The notes: a model not told the origin generated them from the letters alone. 64,000 nucleotides of DNA from Cordylochernes scorpioides (GCA_030710605.1 CP092886.1:165570573-165634572); one strand, 5' to 3'; positions 1 through 11,248 are shown, numbered from the stretch's first letter. A program made the numbers and translations.

Positions 1-320
1 ACAAAAACGGTTTTAAAAGTTCTTCCATTGATATTTTCAAAGAAAATTGGCCCAAAAATAAAAGAAGAAGTGAACCCACACAAAACTGTAACTCTGTGCT
101 GATGAAGTGGTATTTCTGTAAAATTCCTAGGGGTTTCTGTTGCCAAAATGAGGCAGTTTTGAATGTTAAATTCTCCCTTTAGATAAAAGTGAGCATCATC
201 TGTTCTTAGAACATTTGACAGCCAGTTTCCATCAATATCAATTTGCCTGAAAACCCATGCAGCGACTGCATCCCTTAGAAAATAAAAATAAAGCAGTGAT
301 AGAGACGCGTGAACCTAAAG
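1..320 (-). pseudogene. Tc1/mariner-type transposase fragment (off left edge)
   Basis: The minus strand reads open through this stretch and resembles the catalytic region of arthropod Tc1/mariner-like transposases. A block with TDDAHFYLKGEFN is followed by VTVLCGFTSSFIFGPIFFE, the spacing seen around the second catalytic Asp in that superfamily. The family enzymes cut and paste DNA between terminal inverted repeats. The fragment continues beyond the window and has no visible start or terminus here, so it is probably a dead copy. The family call is by motif resemblance only. Confidence 0.55.
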
Positions 321-329
321 AATGTTTCG

Positions 330-2297
330 CAATTAAGATCTTTCATATTACTCAATTTATTATTATAGATTCATAAAAAATATAGCAAACATTTTAGCGC
401 TATTCTATCAACCTTTGAATAAATATTGTAGATGGAATTGTACGAAAGAATATCGAATGTTATTTTTAAAATGTAAATCATTATTAATGGACTATGGACT
501 AGGCGTAATTCTGAGTCATAGAAATTATAGAAAGGAAGAATGCCCTATAGCCTTTGCTTGTAGAACATTAACTGAAGCGGAAAAACGTTTCTCTCAACTA
601 GAAAAGAAAGCGTTGAGCATACCTTTGGCGTTGAGAAATTCAGACAATACTTACTGGGACGAAAATTTGAATTGGTCACAGACACCCGTTCCTTAATTCA
701 CATATTTTCACCTCATAAACCAATTCCCATATGTGCATTATCCAGAATTAAAAGATGGTCCTTAAAATTAGCTGCATTTAATTATACTGTGGAATTTCGA
801 AAAACTAGTGATAATTCCAATGTTGACGCATTGTCACGTCTTCCTTTAGAATCGAGTGTCAGGGAGTCTCTTGATGAAGACCAGGTACTTCTTCTCAGGA
901 GGTTGAATGAGGTACCGTTCTCTTTTATGGAGGTGGCATATGAGACGCCCCAAGATAAAATACTGTCTATATTATTAAGGAATGTTAGATAAGGCAACTG
1001 TGTGGAAATTCACAAGGGTACCGAGAGAAAACCCACTAGCTCCTCATTATAAGATCAATGAGGAATTAAGTTTGGAGTTTGGTTGTCTTCAATGGCGTGA
1101 AAGAGTGGTAATTCCCCAAAAATTAAGATCTTTAATTTTAAATGACTTGCATGAAATACACATGGGGATTGTTAAAATGAAGATGATTGCCAGGAGGTAT
1201 TTTTGGTGGCCAGGCATAGACAGTAACATCGAGGAGTTACCTAGAGAATGTAGAGTATGCCAAGAATCGGCAAGCATGCCCCCGGCTACCATCTCGGAAT
1301 GGACTTGGCCCGAAAAACCGTGGCATCGACTTCATCTTGATTTAGCGGGTCCGTTCATGGGAAGAATGTTTTTGGTTCTCGTGGACGCATACTCAAAGTG
1401 GATAGAAATTTTTATCATCAAAGATATTACCAGCCAAACGATTATAAATCATCTTAGAGAAATTTTTGCCAGATTTGGATTGCCCTAACATTTGGTTACA
1501 GATAACGGAAGACAGTTTGTCTCCGGTGAATTCGAGCAATTTACCAAAATGAATGGTATACGGCACACTAAGACCAGTCCGTATAATCCTAGTACAAATG
1601 GTTTAGCTGAGAGATATGTAAGAGAGTTTAAAAACCTTTTGAGAAAGAATAATGGGAAGGATGATTTAGAGACGAATCTACAAAGATTCCTATTTGCTCA
1701 TAGAGCATTCCGCCAAACTGTAATAAAGGAATTCCCCCGCGTAACTGCTAATGAAGAGAAGTTTAAGATCAAGATTCTCGAATTTAATACCAAGATAGGA
1801 AATCCGCGAGAGGTATTTCATGAGGCCGTAAGAAGGCAGGAGCAGTTTACTACAGTTTGCTAGGTTTATTTCCGCAACTATGCAACTGGACCTAAACGGT
1901 AAAAAGGTACCATTTTGAAATTACTGAGCTACCGTCACTACCTTATAAGTTGCGAGGGCGTCGTGTATAAGAGGCATATCAATCAATTGCGACCTGTGAG
2001 AAAGAAACAAGTGGAGACAAGACATTTGATACTTCCTCGAACATCAGGAGAGAAGTCTGTAGGTGGAAGTCAGAAATAAAGTGAAGAGGAGGTTCCAGAG
2101 GTTACATCAGGAAACAAGGAGGAGACTGCTTCTGTGCACGTACCCTCTTGCACTCCTAGACCAGGGCCTGTTGCTGTGCACGTGCCCTCTTGCACTCCTA
2201 AACCGGAGTCTGCCGCTGTGCAAGTGCCCGTCCGCAGTCCTAGATCTCAGAGAGCAAGGAAACCCCCAGACCGACTGGAGTATTATTAAGGGGGAGC
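330..2297 (+). pseudogene. Gypsy/Ty3 pol 3' half: RNase H and integrase
   Basis: The order is the RNase H beginning (DYGLGVILSHR, then TLTEAEKRFSQLEKKALS), a frameshift near 630, the RNase H end (VDALSRLPL, 672-992), then integrase from 982. The integrase has a zinc-finger region (ECRVCQES), D in LVLVDAYSKW, D in VTDNGRQF and E in NGLAERYVREFK. An in-frame TAA lies at 1486-1488, just before VTDNG. The frame is open again to 1863, then degraded. A proline-rich C-terminal tail with three repeats of a VHVPSCTP-like unit runs to about 2290. Reverse transcriptase and gag are absent. The second copy at 62.25-64 kb, in inverse orientation, shares the same TAA. This is a retrotransposon relic, not a working gene. 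Confidence 0.85.
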
Positions 2298-2466
2298 TGT
2301 GTTGTGTATGTAAATAGATGAAGATCATTTGCATTCTTTAAAGTCTCAGTATGTAAGAATATATGTGTATATAAATTGAACATTTTTTGTTGGCCAAACG
2401 AAAAGAATAAGAGCTAAAAAAAAGAGTCATGGTCAAGTTTGAGTTGTTGTACATCTAATTACGACA
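2298..2466 (+). repeat. 3' LTR of the left Gypsy copy
   Basis: The LTR begins TGTGTTGTGTATG right after a purine tract (AAGGGGGAGC), as expected of a polypurine tract, and ends ACGACA. It contains a TATAAA-like stretch near 2370. The inverted copy at 62115-62250 has the same two ends but lacks about 33 bp inside. Termini were set by comparing the two copies. Confidence 0.7.
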
Positions 2467-4020
2467 CAACCTTAACAACATCCATCCTTACCTCACTGAA
2501 GACACAAAGGTTGCCTGTTATGCAGATTATATAGCCATATGGCACACAAAGTATAGAAATATCAGAAAAATACTGAACACATCAATGAGAAGTGGGCAAT
2601 GAAACTCAAAATGACAAAAAACCCAATAAACACAAACCTATAGGTCTCCTTCACTGACAGGTAAAAGGGCATGAATTTAACTCTAAAATAAGCATAAACA
2701 ACCATATAATTGATAAAATTTGTTCTCCAAATTACCTAGGTGTGATACTTGATGAGGAATTGCGATTTACAGAACACATAATTAGCACCTCAAATAGAGC
2801 TACCAGAAACCTGAACATTCTGAGAAGGCTATGTGGAACAAATTGGGGAGCAAAACCCAAAATTCTCAGAACAACATATATCACCTTAATAAGGCCAATA
2901 ATGTAATATGCAACACCCGTCTGGATTCCCTCAAGTTCATCACTAAAAAGAAGACTAGACAGTGTTCAAGCAAAATCGGCAAATTAATCACTGGTTCTGT
3001 TTTAAATACCAACAATTAGAAAATTCAGAGAGAATGTGGTCTAGACCTACTTGAAAGCAGAAGACAATTTAAAACAATAAAATTCACCAATAGCTTAAAA
3101 ACTAAAGAAACCGAACACATATCCCATAGAACCTATTTAAAATGGACACAAAAAGAAAGGCTCAAAAGATCTTCAACACTTCAGTACGACAACAATATTA
3201 GAAAGAGCATAAATATGAAACATAATGAATTTCGATTTCGAGAATAACCAATATTTCCTACCCCATTGCCATCAAATGTAATCATCAATCTTAACCTGAA
3301 TGAACCCTGCAATAAAAAAAAAGAGAACAAAAACATTCTTAAAAAGAAAGGACTTAACACAATTGGTTTATGCGATCAGATAAATTATTTAACAGCATAT
3401 ACAGATGGATCATCAGACCTTACCATAAGTAATGGAGGGGCTGGAATTAACATAATACTGCAAGATGGAACATACATCAAAATCAAAGAAGGAGCAAGAA
3501 AGATTCCGTCAAACTTCACTTGTGAACCGACAGCTATCTGGAAAGCTCTTGATGTATGCCTTAACCAACTATCCCTGCATCAAGCAGAAGGAATTATAAT
3601 ATACCGTACAACGACTTCATATCCGATCTAGAAGCAATTCAGAAGGGCAATACTATAATCACACAGAACATACATTCGTTACTTACTCAACTGATATCAT
3701 TGGAGAATAACTGCATTCTACAATGGATTCCTGCCCGTTGGGGTAATGAAATGGCAGTTGAATTTGCAAAGGAAGCCAGAAAGTTGAGCCAAAGGAAAGA
3801 ACAAATGTCATTATTTGACTTTAATGCTTTTGCACACAAAATACAAGATAATTAAACAAAAAATAAGAAAAGATCAAAATGTGAAATAAACTCCGAGAGA
3901 AAAATGACAAAACTATAACAAGATTTAGAAGAATACATTATAAAGGATGACAATACATCCAGATGGCACAAGAACCTATAGAACATGCAACAACTGTCCT
4001 GGTGAGGAACTAAATTAATT
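2467..4020 (+). pseudogene. Degenerate Jockey/I-type LINE fragment (RT end and RNase H)
   Basis: The translation falls into short broken pieces. A reverse transcriptase palm remnant (YADYIA in place of YADD) lies near 2520. The thumb-region phrase NYLGVILDEELRFTEHI lies near 2735. An RNase H-like open stretch (AYTDGSSDLTISNGGAGI) runs 3266-3631, and a C-terminal zinc-knuckle-like tail sits near 3960. This is the order found in Jockey/I/R1-clade non-LTR elements. Several stops and frameshifts make it dead. It lies between the Gypsy LTR and the 4.0-kb repeat, a position that is empty in the inverted copy at the right end of the window. Confidence 0.7.
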
Positions 4021-4023
4021 AGT

Positions 4024-4540
4024 AAAATAAACATAATCGATACTGAGAGAGAGTTGAATTAAAAAATTAGAAATTTATTATTTTCGAAATATAAATATCT
4101 GAGAGGATTCCAGCAAATCGCATCTAAAATAGCATTTTTTTTTTGCTACATGTTTTAATTTGCATATACCTTTTTTACATATCTCAGATTGTATTTAAAA
4201 ATCGTTAACCATTTCTTCTAACTTTTGGCGAAATGGTGTTTTATTAATTTATCATTTGATATTATTTGGGTTCTTTCCTGGTATTCAAAAAGGAAAAATA
4301 CGTGTCGTTCAGTTATATTTTTCAATTTATCAAACAATTTGGCCGCTGAATCGCTGATTCTGATAGAGCGCCATCTAGCGAATAAAGTTGTAACTAAAAT
4401 CAATTTCGAATTTTTCATTATTTGCCATAAAAAATCCCATTGCATCCTGAACACAATGGTGTTTACCGCATTGCTCTAGCGCAAATATTCGCGGAGTTAT
4501 TAATTTTTAAAGTTGTGCGGGACTTTTGGATCACCCTGTA
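4024..4540 (-). repeat. Unclassified repeat, copy 1 (inverted copy at 61.5 kb)
   Basis: About 515 bp that match 61528-62045 in reverse complement. One terminus reads TACAGGGTGATCCAAAAG, resembling the ends of some DNA transposons. A 78-79 codon frame (4218-4454 minus; 61612-61851 plus) stays open in both copies and ends in KLIKHHFAKS, so it may be a remnant of a coding sequence. No known domain is recognised. The terminus abuts the truncated BEL/Pao element at 4541. Confidence 0.6.
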
Positions 4541-6663
4541 TGTGGAATGATCTCATTTTCCCTACAGAAGTTCATATCTTTTGTGACGCTAGTCAAATCG
4601 GCTATGGAGCTGTAGCCTATTTGAGGAGCGAAACGGGACGAGAAAATACTCTAACTTTGATTTGGAGCAAAGTCAGATTAGCTCCTATGAAGAGTATTAC
4701 GATCCCTCGCTTGGAATTAATGGCCATGGTACTAGGAGCTAGACTAGCCAAAGCAATCCAAGCTGCCTTGAAGAGAAAATGTGAAACAACTCTTTGGTCT
4801 GACTCTACTACCGCGCTAAGTTGGATAAAGAAATAAATTGAGTGGAGAGTTTTCGTGAGAAACCGAGTCAGAGAAATACAGGCCACTACCAATTTGAACG
4901 ATTGGAGGTTCGTTCCTAGTCAGTTGAACCCGGCCGATCTTCTGTCTCGAGGTTGCCCTCCAAGCCAGTTTGTGCAAAGCAGATGGTGGGAGGGCCCCGA
5001 ATGGTTGAAAAAACCTAAAGAATTCTGGCCCAATTCAGAGTTCTCGATAAATCCAAAAGAAATAAATGCTGAAGAAAACATTATGAAAACCAACATTAAT
5101 TTGAACATCGATTATAAAGACTGGTTACTGACAAGGAGGTCTAATTACTCTCTCAACATCAGGATAATGTCCTATGTTTTAAGATTTTTAGGGAAACTTA
5201 AAAAACAGTCAACTGAAACAGGACCTTTGAAAGTTTCAGAATTAGACTTGGCAGAAAAAAAGCTTATCCGAATGATTCAGGAGAAAGTCTCCATAGAGAA
5301 ATCGAATGCAACCAAGAGTTTTAAAATATTAAAAAACACTGACGGACTTTGGTGTGTAGAAAGCAAACTTTTACATGGACAGGTCCCAGAAGAATTTAAA
5401 ACTCCTATCATTCTACCAGGCGACCATCCCTTCGTAGAGCAACTTATATGGGAAGTGCACCTGAAGAATGGACATGTAGGCGTGCAATTCATTTTATCAA
5501 AGCTGAGAGAGAAATTTTGGATAATCAGGGGAAGGAAAACGATAAAGAAAATTATCAGTAAGTGCATTGCTTGCAAGAGACTTAAAGAAAAGTCTCTGCA
5601 AAGACCAATGGCAGCTTTGCCAGAAAACAGAATTGGACTGGGCAAACCCTTCCAAATTACAGGAGTTGATTTATTAGGCCCTCTTCATTTGAAAGAAGGT
5701 GGGAAAGTGTGGGTAGCCGCCTTTACTTGCGCCGTCTATCGCGCTATTCATCTGGAGTTGGTGAAGAGTTTAGAGACAGGAGTCTTCATGATGGCCCTCC
5801 ATAGGTTTATTTGTCGGAGAGGGCGCCTCGAGAAAATATATAGCGACAATGGTACCAATTTTGCAAAACTTAATAGAATATTCAAGAGATTGGATTGGAC
5901 TAGAATTGAAAGGGAAACCTCAATTAAAAGGATACAATGGATTTTTATCCCTCCTTCTGCTCCTTGGTGGGGAGGATTTTGGGAAAGAATGGTTAGGACA
6001 ATAAAGGAAATGTTGATAAAGATGCTAGGTCACAGGAAGCTGAAATATGTACAACTGCAGACTGCCCTTTGTGAAATCGAATCTATCATTAATAATCGAC
6101 CCCTCACTTATGTCTCTGAAGACGACAATGATCTAAAACCGTTAACTCCTAATGAGTTTTTACAAAATGGTCCAGAGTCTAGCTTTCCTGAATTTGAAAA
6201 TTTAAAGCCAGAAATGTTGCACACTAGATACAGAGAGTTAGGTCAACTGAAGAGAGAATTGAAGCAGAGATTCTTAAAGGAATATTTAGGCGCGCTGATT
6301 CAGAAATCCGAAAATATTGATAGAAGACAGTTGAAAGTAGGAGACGTTGTACTGATCGGGCAAGAAAATCTTAAAAGAATGTTTTGGCCTAAAGGGCGAA
6401 TAGTAAATCTCATACCAGGAAAAGATGGAATAGTGAGAGTGGCCCATGTTAAAACATCCACAGGAACCTTGATCAGGGCTCTACAACGCTTACACCCTCT
6501 TGAAATATCCTCGAATGTTAAGACGATTCAAATGGACAATTCAAATACCGAACCCCAATCTGATGCATTTTTAGGAAATAGGCCCAATATTGAATCCAGG
6601 GTCTCTAGAAATAGATATGGTAGGGTAATCAGAAAGCCTGCAAGGTATGACTCGAAGGACTAG
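4541..6663 (+). pseudogene. BEL/Pao pol: RNase H, integrase, DUF5641-like C-terminus
   Basis: It begins inside the Pao-type RNase H (VHIFCDASQIGYGAVAYL; WSDSTTALSWI). A single in-frame TAA at 4834-4836 interrupts it, and a 602-codon stretch follows to 6663. That stretch holds an HHCC zinc-binding region (H..H in VHLKNGHVG, CIACKR), an integrase core with D in GVDLLGPL, D in YSDNGTNF and E in WGGFWERMVR, and a C-terminal part (LKVGDVVLIG, RVAHVKTSTGTLIRALQRL) typical of BEL/Pao. Gag, protease and RT are missing because the unclassified repeat abuts the 5' side. The integrase itself looks uninterrupted, so loss of function comes from truncation and the stop. A 3' LTR follows. Confidence 0.88.
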
Positions 6664-6826
6664 TAAAAGTACCTGTAGAAAAAAAAGGGTGTAATATGTG
6701 TATTCTTTTATGTGTATTTTATGTAATGTAATAGGCTTATCTACTCTTGTGTGTATTGTGTATATAAATGCTCTTTTGTCTTATACTTAATTTTGGCTTC
6801 TTTCGGAGCAAAATTATGTGGGAGAA

Positions 6827-7656
6827 TGTTAAAACTATTTTATAGATCCTTTACTTTTTGTACATAGAAGGAAGGTCTTAGGTGAAGGGAGACAACGAGC
6901 AAGACATCTATATCTATAGATAGCCCCAGCTGAGACGAGGGGGCAAAGGTCAGCAGCGGGGAGGCAAAATCACGTGGACACCGGCGATGTGATTGGTTGT
7001 TCTGAGGGACAACGGGGGCGTCATATTGCGTCAGTTGGCAGGATTCCTTTGTTAGAGGCAGCGGACCAGGTTGAGTTCCCTTGCCAGGCGGAGCAGACGC
7101 GCCAAGAAAATCCTACAAGCAGCGTCTTGTGGACGGAAAAACGTCGAAGAAAATCCTACAAGCGGCGACTTGTGGACGGAAAAACGTCGAACAAAAATCC
7201 CACAAGCAGAGTCTCGTGGACGGGAAAGGACGCATTGGAGTATCCCTCAAGCAGCAGCTTGAGAGCGGAAAAGACACTTAGACAACCAACGAGTCGCGAC
7301 GATTGGACATCGCACAAGACAAGCCAAGCCAAGCCAAGCCTGCGACGGTGCTGCCACGAGGTACTGTGTAAACAAACGCTCGACACCCCCCCGCCATTTA
7401 TTTTTATCTCCCTTCCCTGAGATTAGTTAATTTTTTTACTTTCTTTTTTGCTTAACCTTGTTTATTTTTTTTATACATAATTCCATAGATATAAGTATAA
7501 TTTAGCTTAACCTTTTTTCTTGTTTTTTTACCCTTAATTCTTTATATAAGTTTAATAGTTTTTATCCCTTTTGTTTTTAATCTTTAAAATAAAACCTTTT
7601 ATTATACTGTGTTTCTGTGCATTTATTTCCCCCATTGTTTTCCTTTCAGTCGATCA
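6827..7656 (+). repeat. 3' LTR of the BEL/Pao element
   Basis: The LTR starts TGTTAAAACTATTTTATAG directly after the purine-rich GTGGGAGAA, and it contains AATAAA near 7590. The right end (CGATCA) is uncertain because no partner LTR is present. About 7095-7260 holds three to four imperfect 45-bp repeats built on GTGGACGGAAAAACGTCG and a CTACAAGC block. These make three overlapping frames look open, but none is a credible gene. Confidence 0.6.
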
Positions 7657-7695
7657 CCATTTATTTTTTTTTTAAACGAACACGAACAATATGTG

Positions 7696-7742
7696 TGTTC
7701 CGCTTACCGGGCAGATGCCATGTCCACTAGGCTACCCTGGAC
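7696..7742 (-). repeat. Truncated tRNA-like repeat fragment
   Basis: The 5' two thirds (acceptor strand, D arm, anticodon arm) of the tRNA-like unit described at 10882, with the T arm missing. It sits just beyond the BEL LTR. Confidence 0.6.
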
Positions 7743-8395
7743 CTATATATGTGTGTGCATACAACAAAACAAAAACGTATTTATTTGATCTTCTCTGTGA
7801 AGAAGACACAAATTTGGATTATTGAATAACCCACAATATCAACTCTTTGGCAGCTTCGGCTGATTACCTCAAGTAGGATGTAGAGAAATCAGAGCGACCT
7901 CTTTAATAATGAGAGCCTTCCATAGTCTGAAACCATTGTATACGTGCTGACCTTTGTTCTAAAGCTGGTGTTTAAAACGTGTATATGAATATCATTTACA
8001 TATAGATAATAGAGCAATCCATAAATAAATCTTTAAATAAAAAGGCATATATTGGGTCAAAATATATGCCTTTTTATTTAAACATAGATAATGTTTGGGT
8101 AGCGATTGCTTTGGATGTGTTAACGTACTTCTTCCTTAAGCTGAAGCCAAATATTTACGACTTTGATGAATCAAAAGATTTTAAAAATGATAGAGTTGGT
8201 AGAGAATTATATTTAGGTAACACATTCCAATATTACTGAAAATACGACAACACTCACATGTTTGACAGCGCCATTGTGGTCACCATGTTCAGGCATCGTG
8301 ATTGTTGCCACGGGGTCCAGGATTTTGGCCTATTAGCGCCACAGACCAAATTAATAAAAATCATACAAATACACAGAAGCATATGTATATATATA
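7743..8395. repeat. AT-rich stretch with decayed hammerhead and a short palindrome
   Basis: No gene. About 7906-7955 is a decayed member of the TGTA/TACA hammerhead family (GAAACCATTGTATAC survives, the CTGATGA box does not). About 8025-8090 is a palindrome around GGCATATATTGG, a family also seen near 16.8, 32.9, 38.5 and 48.9 kb. Confidence 0.5.
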
Positions 8396-8617
8396 CACTC
8401 ATGGACAAAACTTAAGGAAATTGAACCTTTTAGCATGTATATCGATATTCACACAATAACTCTGAAAGATATTTGATACACAGTGACCTTTATTGAAGAC
8501 ACACGAGATAATCAAGTGTGAGCAAAATTGCTTCTGTCTCCTAAAAAAAAAAAAGAAAGAAGAAGACGACCCGTGAAAACAAATACTTTACACTTCTTCA
8601 AATTTTGTCCATGAGAG
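8396..8617. mobile_element. Mariner-type MITE (CACTCATGGACAAAA family)
   Basis: Terminal inverted repeats CACTCATGGACAAAACTTAAG and its counterpart ending TTTTGTCCATGAGAG, flanked by TA on both sides, as for Tc1/mariner insertions. Other copies lie at 23909, 25147, 25400, 31418, 44990, 45214 and 56369, with a half copy at 32400. Non-coding, about 210-220 bp. Confidence 0.75.
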
Positions 8618-8782
8618 TATATATATATTTAGAATTATTAACGCTTATTTTGGATTAAAATAATTTATTAAAACATCCAATATTTCGATGAGGCTATATA
8701 TATATATATGAAAAAATGCCTGCACATTTCTTGATTTCTCATGAAGCCTCTGGGACCAAAGCATTTTTGGTCGTAGAGGTAC

Positions 8783-8836
8783 AGCCTGCACCACGCTGAC
8801 GAGGGCCAACAGCCCGAAACTCGTTCGTGGTTGGCT
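8783..8836 (+). ncRNA. Hammerhead ribozyme motif HH1 (type I, CCACG family)
   Basis: The order is stem I 5' strand AGCC-TGCA-CCACG, core CTGACGA (8796-8802), stem II GGGC/GCCC with loop CAACA, core GAAA (8816-8819), a two-pair stem III, then GTT with predicted cleavage after T8825. The stem I return strand is CGTGG-TT-GGCT. All conserved core bases, including the G-C pair closing stem II, are present. Stem I is interrupted by an internal loop, as in natural type I hammerheads that use loop contacts. It lies in a Penelope-like repeat (8700-8900) with the CTTGATTT / TCAAGAA flank also present at 19.4-19.6 kb. Activity is inferred from the fit, not shown. Confidence 0.75.
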
Positions 8837-9104
8837 TTTCTTGATTTATCAAGAAAATGGGTTAGCCAAATATTAAGGAACAGGCTAAATCAACGTTTAG
8901 AGGCGTTTTATTAAATCAATACTAAGATATTAATTTTTATAATCCATCTGAAAGAAAACCGAATTATAATGTCATAGGCAATTTGATTTTCGAAATATCA
9001 GTAAAAATTTGTCCTTAATAACTTTTAATATTGGAGTAAGGTCTGTAGAGATAATATTTGATATGTGAAAAGAAACACATTGCCAAAAATAATTAATACA
9101 CATT

Positions 9105-9496
9105 TTTCGAAACTATTTTAAAGGCGTAAGATTCTTTTTGAAAATAAACAATTTCTACTGTCTTTACTGCAATGGAAAAATTAATGGAAGGGCCTGGCTC
9201 ATCAGTGGTGAACCCTCCCAGCGGTTTCGCCAGTTCAATCTACCATACCGCTGTTATATTGCATTTTTTGGAACTTTCTTTTATAGTGATACTGTTGCTA
9301 GACTCTTGGAATGGGTATTTTAGAAGAACTGGCGAAACAGCTGGGAGGGTTCACCACTGATGAGCCAGGCCATCCCATTAATTTTTCTATTACAGTAAGG
9401 GCAGTAGAAATTGTTTATTTTCAAAAATAATCTTACGCCTTTAAAATAGTTTCGAATTTTAATAACAGATGGCGCGCTAGTGCATCATAATACACA
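9105..9496. repeat. Palindromic element family 1 (GCGTAAGATTC), with asymmetric tail
   Basis: Two long inverted arms each run from TTCGAAACTATTTTAAAGGC through the block CTACTGCCCTTACTGCAATG, GGGAGGGTTCACCACTGATG and CTGGCGAAAC. Only the right end carries the extra tail AACAGATGGCGCGCTAGTGC. Other copies or parts are at 18637, 22690, 23310, 27595, 30830, 39795, 41853, 47440 and 48931. No coding capacity. The tail on one end only recalls the tail described for Penelope elements; that comparison is inference. Confidence 0.7.
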
Positions 9497-9597
9497 TTTT
9501 AACGATAGATGGCAATTGAATTTAGAAAAAAATAATATAAAAATAACAATCTTTAGAGAGTATTCTATATTAATTTTATTCAAAGGCAATTAGAAGA

Positions 9598-9620
9598 GGG
9601 GAGGGGGGGGGGGGGGGGGG
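9598..9620 (+). repeat. Poly-G run
   Basis: A nearly pure G tract of about 18-20 bases within GGGAGGGG context. It may form quadruplex structures, and its length is prone to assembly error. Confidence 0.8.
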
Positions 9621-9804
9621 TTAAGAGATTAGTACTCCACCGTAGTACTACACAAATCTCATCTAGCATTATACTTGCAATATAGTATTATGTTACTTCT
9701 CATCTTGTATAATAATAAAATGGATTTCTTAATAGTCATATATATTGAAGGGAGTTCTATAATTGTCATATTATAGGTAATTTACATATGTGACATCTCC
9801 TCAC

Positions 9805-9879
9805 TTGGTCATCTGACGACATAGCTGAGTTGACAAGTCCTCCATCGAGAACGGCGCTGTCCACATCCGCCAAGGTCGC
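9805..9879 (-). CDS. Host gene exon, 75-bp repeat exon copy c
   Basis: On the minus strand the acceptor is TTATAG and the donor GTGAGG. The 75 bp read 25 codons in phase 0, starting ATLADVDSAVLDGG and ending MSSDDQ. Two homologous exons lie upstream in the gene, at 11249-11323 (ATSADVDSAV start) and 19110-19184 (ATLEDAESIV start). All three begin AT-x-x-D and end in an acidic SSxDD-like motif. The peptide is short, acidic and low in complexity, with no recognised domain. As the length is a multiple of three and both ends are phase 0, skipping it would keep frame. Confidence 0.65.
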
Positions 9880-9975
9880 CTATAACCATCACAATCATCG
9901 TAAAGATAGAGGCTGCCTGGTCGGCATTCATAGCGCTTAAAATTAAAGATGCTTCGGCCAGTAAATCTTTTTATC

Positions 9976-10016
9976 ATCTCTACTTTTCGACAAAAATCTT
10001 TTGTCCTCGTCAGGAG
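9976..10016 (-). ncRNA. Hammerhead-like motif, CTGACGAR class (decayed)
   Basis: The minus strand reads CTC, CTGACGA, an extra G, a GACAAAA/TTTTGTC hairpin, GAAA, then AGTA in place of ACGT. The core is close to consensus but stem III is altered and a base is inserted between the core and stem II, so activity is doubtful. It pairs with the plus-strand motif at 10332. Confidence 0.4.
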
Positions 10017-10019
10017 CAA

Positions 10020-10330
10020 ACAAAAATTAAAACATTTGGCAAAGCGTTAAATATTATATATTTTAAAATATATATTAATCATATTTATATAAAAGGGCGT
10101 AACTGGGTCTGTAAAGAAAAAAAAAACATTTTTTTTTCTCAAAATATTTCGAGAGATTGCTCCCTCTTTATATGATGTAAAATATATAATATAAGGTTAC
10201 AAATTTTTATATGAACTTAATTGATGGATCGCCTTTTGACTCAAAATATATCAATTAATTATTTATAATTTAAATTAAATAATTACTAATAATTTTTAAC
10301 GCTTTGCGCCAAATTTTTAAATTTTTGTTC
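10020..10330. repeat. AT-rich interval with GGATCGCCTTTTGAC repeat
   Basis: No gene. It contains GGGCGTAACTGGGTCTGTAA followed by A/T runs and ATGGATCGCCTTTTGAC, a pair of motifs that recurs in hairpin form at 46070-46230. Confidence 0.45.
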
Positions 10331-10331
10331 G

Positions 10332-10370
10332 CTCCTGACGAAGACAAAAGATTTTTGTCGAAACGTCGAG
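10332..10370 (+). ncRNA. Hammerhead-like motif, CTGACGAA class
   Basis: CTC (stem I), CTGACGA (10335-10341), an extra A, stem II GACAAAA/TTTTGTC, GAAA (10360-10363), then self-complementary ACGT, C at the cleavage position, and GAG closing stem I. Only the extra A departs from the canonical core. The loop-less ACGT could act as stem III only by pairing between two molecules. A near copy is at 28212. Confidence 0.5.
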
Positions 10371-10687
10371 ATAATAAAAATATTTACTGGCCGGAGTATA
10401 TTTATTTTAAGAGCATTACAATTATATATATATTATTGATGAAATTTTTTCGGGAGAGAGAGAATATATTGATCTCTAAGAGCAAAGGTTGCCTCTCTTG
10501 TCAAAATAGATGCCAAAAACTAGACCCTCTACTCGTACGTTACAATATTAATAGTTAAGAAAAAGGCCTCTCCTTATCGTGAAACTGAAATTTACACGCT
10601 ATGGAGATGGCTTTTTCTTCATTTATCCACCTTATTTCAGTACAATTTCACATTTTTACTATTTTTTCACAATATTAATAACTCTTC

Positions 10688-11146
10688 ACAATTCACCCTT
10701 TCATACCTCATCCAAAAGGTTAGAAATAATCGTTATTTCTCCTTGAAATAAAATTTGATTTTTCGTTGGAAAGAAGCACATGCGGGATAGTATTTCAAAT
10801 GTCGTTTTAGAGTCACAGGCCGCATTGTATTATATTATATTATAAATTACTTTATGTATTATTTACGAACGGAAAAATATGTCCAGGGTAGCCTAGTGGA
10901 CATGGCATCTGCCCGGTAAGCGGAACAATGTGGGTTCGATTCCCATCCCTGGACACTTTTATTTTTTCCGTTTATCATTACTCTTCACAATTCACCCTTT
11001 CATACCTCATCCAAAAGGTTAGACATAATCGTTATTTCTCCTTGAAATAAAATTTGATTTTTCGTTGAAAAGAAACACATGCGGGATAGTATTTCAAATG
11101 TCGTTTTACAATCACAGGCCGCATTGTATTATATTGTATTATAAGT
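10688..11146 (+). repeat. Tandem 294-bp unit carrying a tRNA-like module
   Basis: The segment from TTCACAATTCACCCTTTCAT to GGCCGCATTGTATTATATT occurs twice, starting about 294 bp apart, with the tRNA-like module between the copies. A further unit lies inverted at 45360-45655. The module is flanked by the same bases at each locus, so it belongs to the unit and is not a chance neighbour. Confidence 0.65.
10882..10954 (+). tRNA. tRNA-like sequence (apparent anticodon GGT), repeat-borne
   Basis: It folds by eye into a cloverleaf: acceptor TCCAGGG/CCCTGGA, D stem GCC/GGC, anticodon stem TCTGC/GCGGA with loop CCGGTAA, and T arm GTGGG TTCGATT CCCAT. The A box (TAGCCTAGTGG) and B box (GGTTCGATTCC) are intact, and a T-rich tract follows. 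The loop gives GGT (Thr), but position 33 is C where tRNAs have U. With the copies at 7696 and 45501 this suggests a repeat-borne tRNA relic or SINE head, not a functional tRNA gene. Confidence 0.5.
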
Positions 11147-11248
11147 ATTAATAATGTTGGATTCCTAAATATTCATATATATCTTACACGACGCGATATA
11201 AAGACCATATATTAGATAATTCACACATTTGACATCATTTATTCTCAC

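Noticed and set aside
6974..7420. 148-codon frame and overlapping frames
   Set aside because: They lie in the BEL/Pao LTR over 45-bp repeats, with three frames open at once.
10882..10954. Functional tRNA-Thr gene
   Set aside because: C at position 33 and its presence in a dispersed 294-bp repeat, including truncated copies, make a repeat-borne relic more likely.
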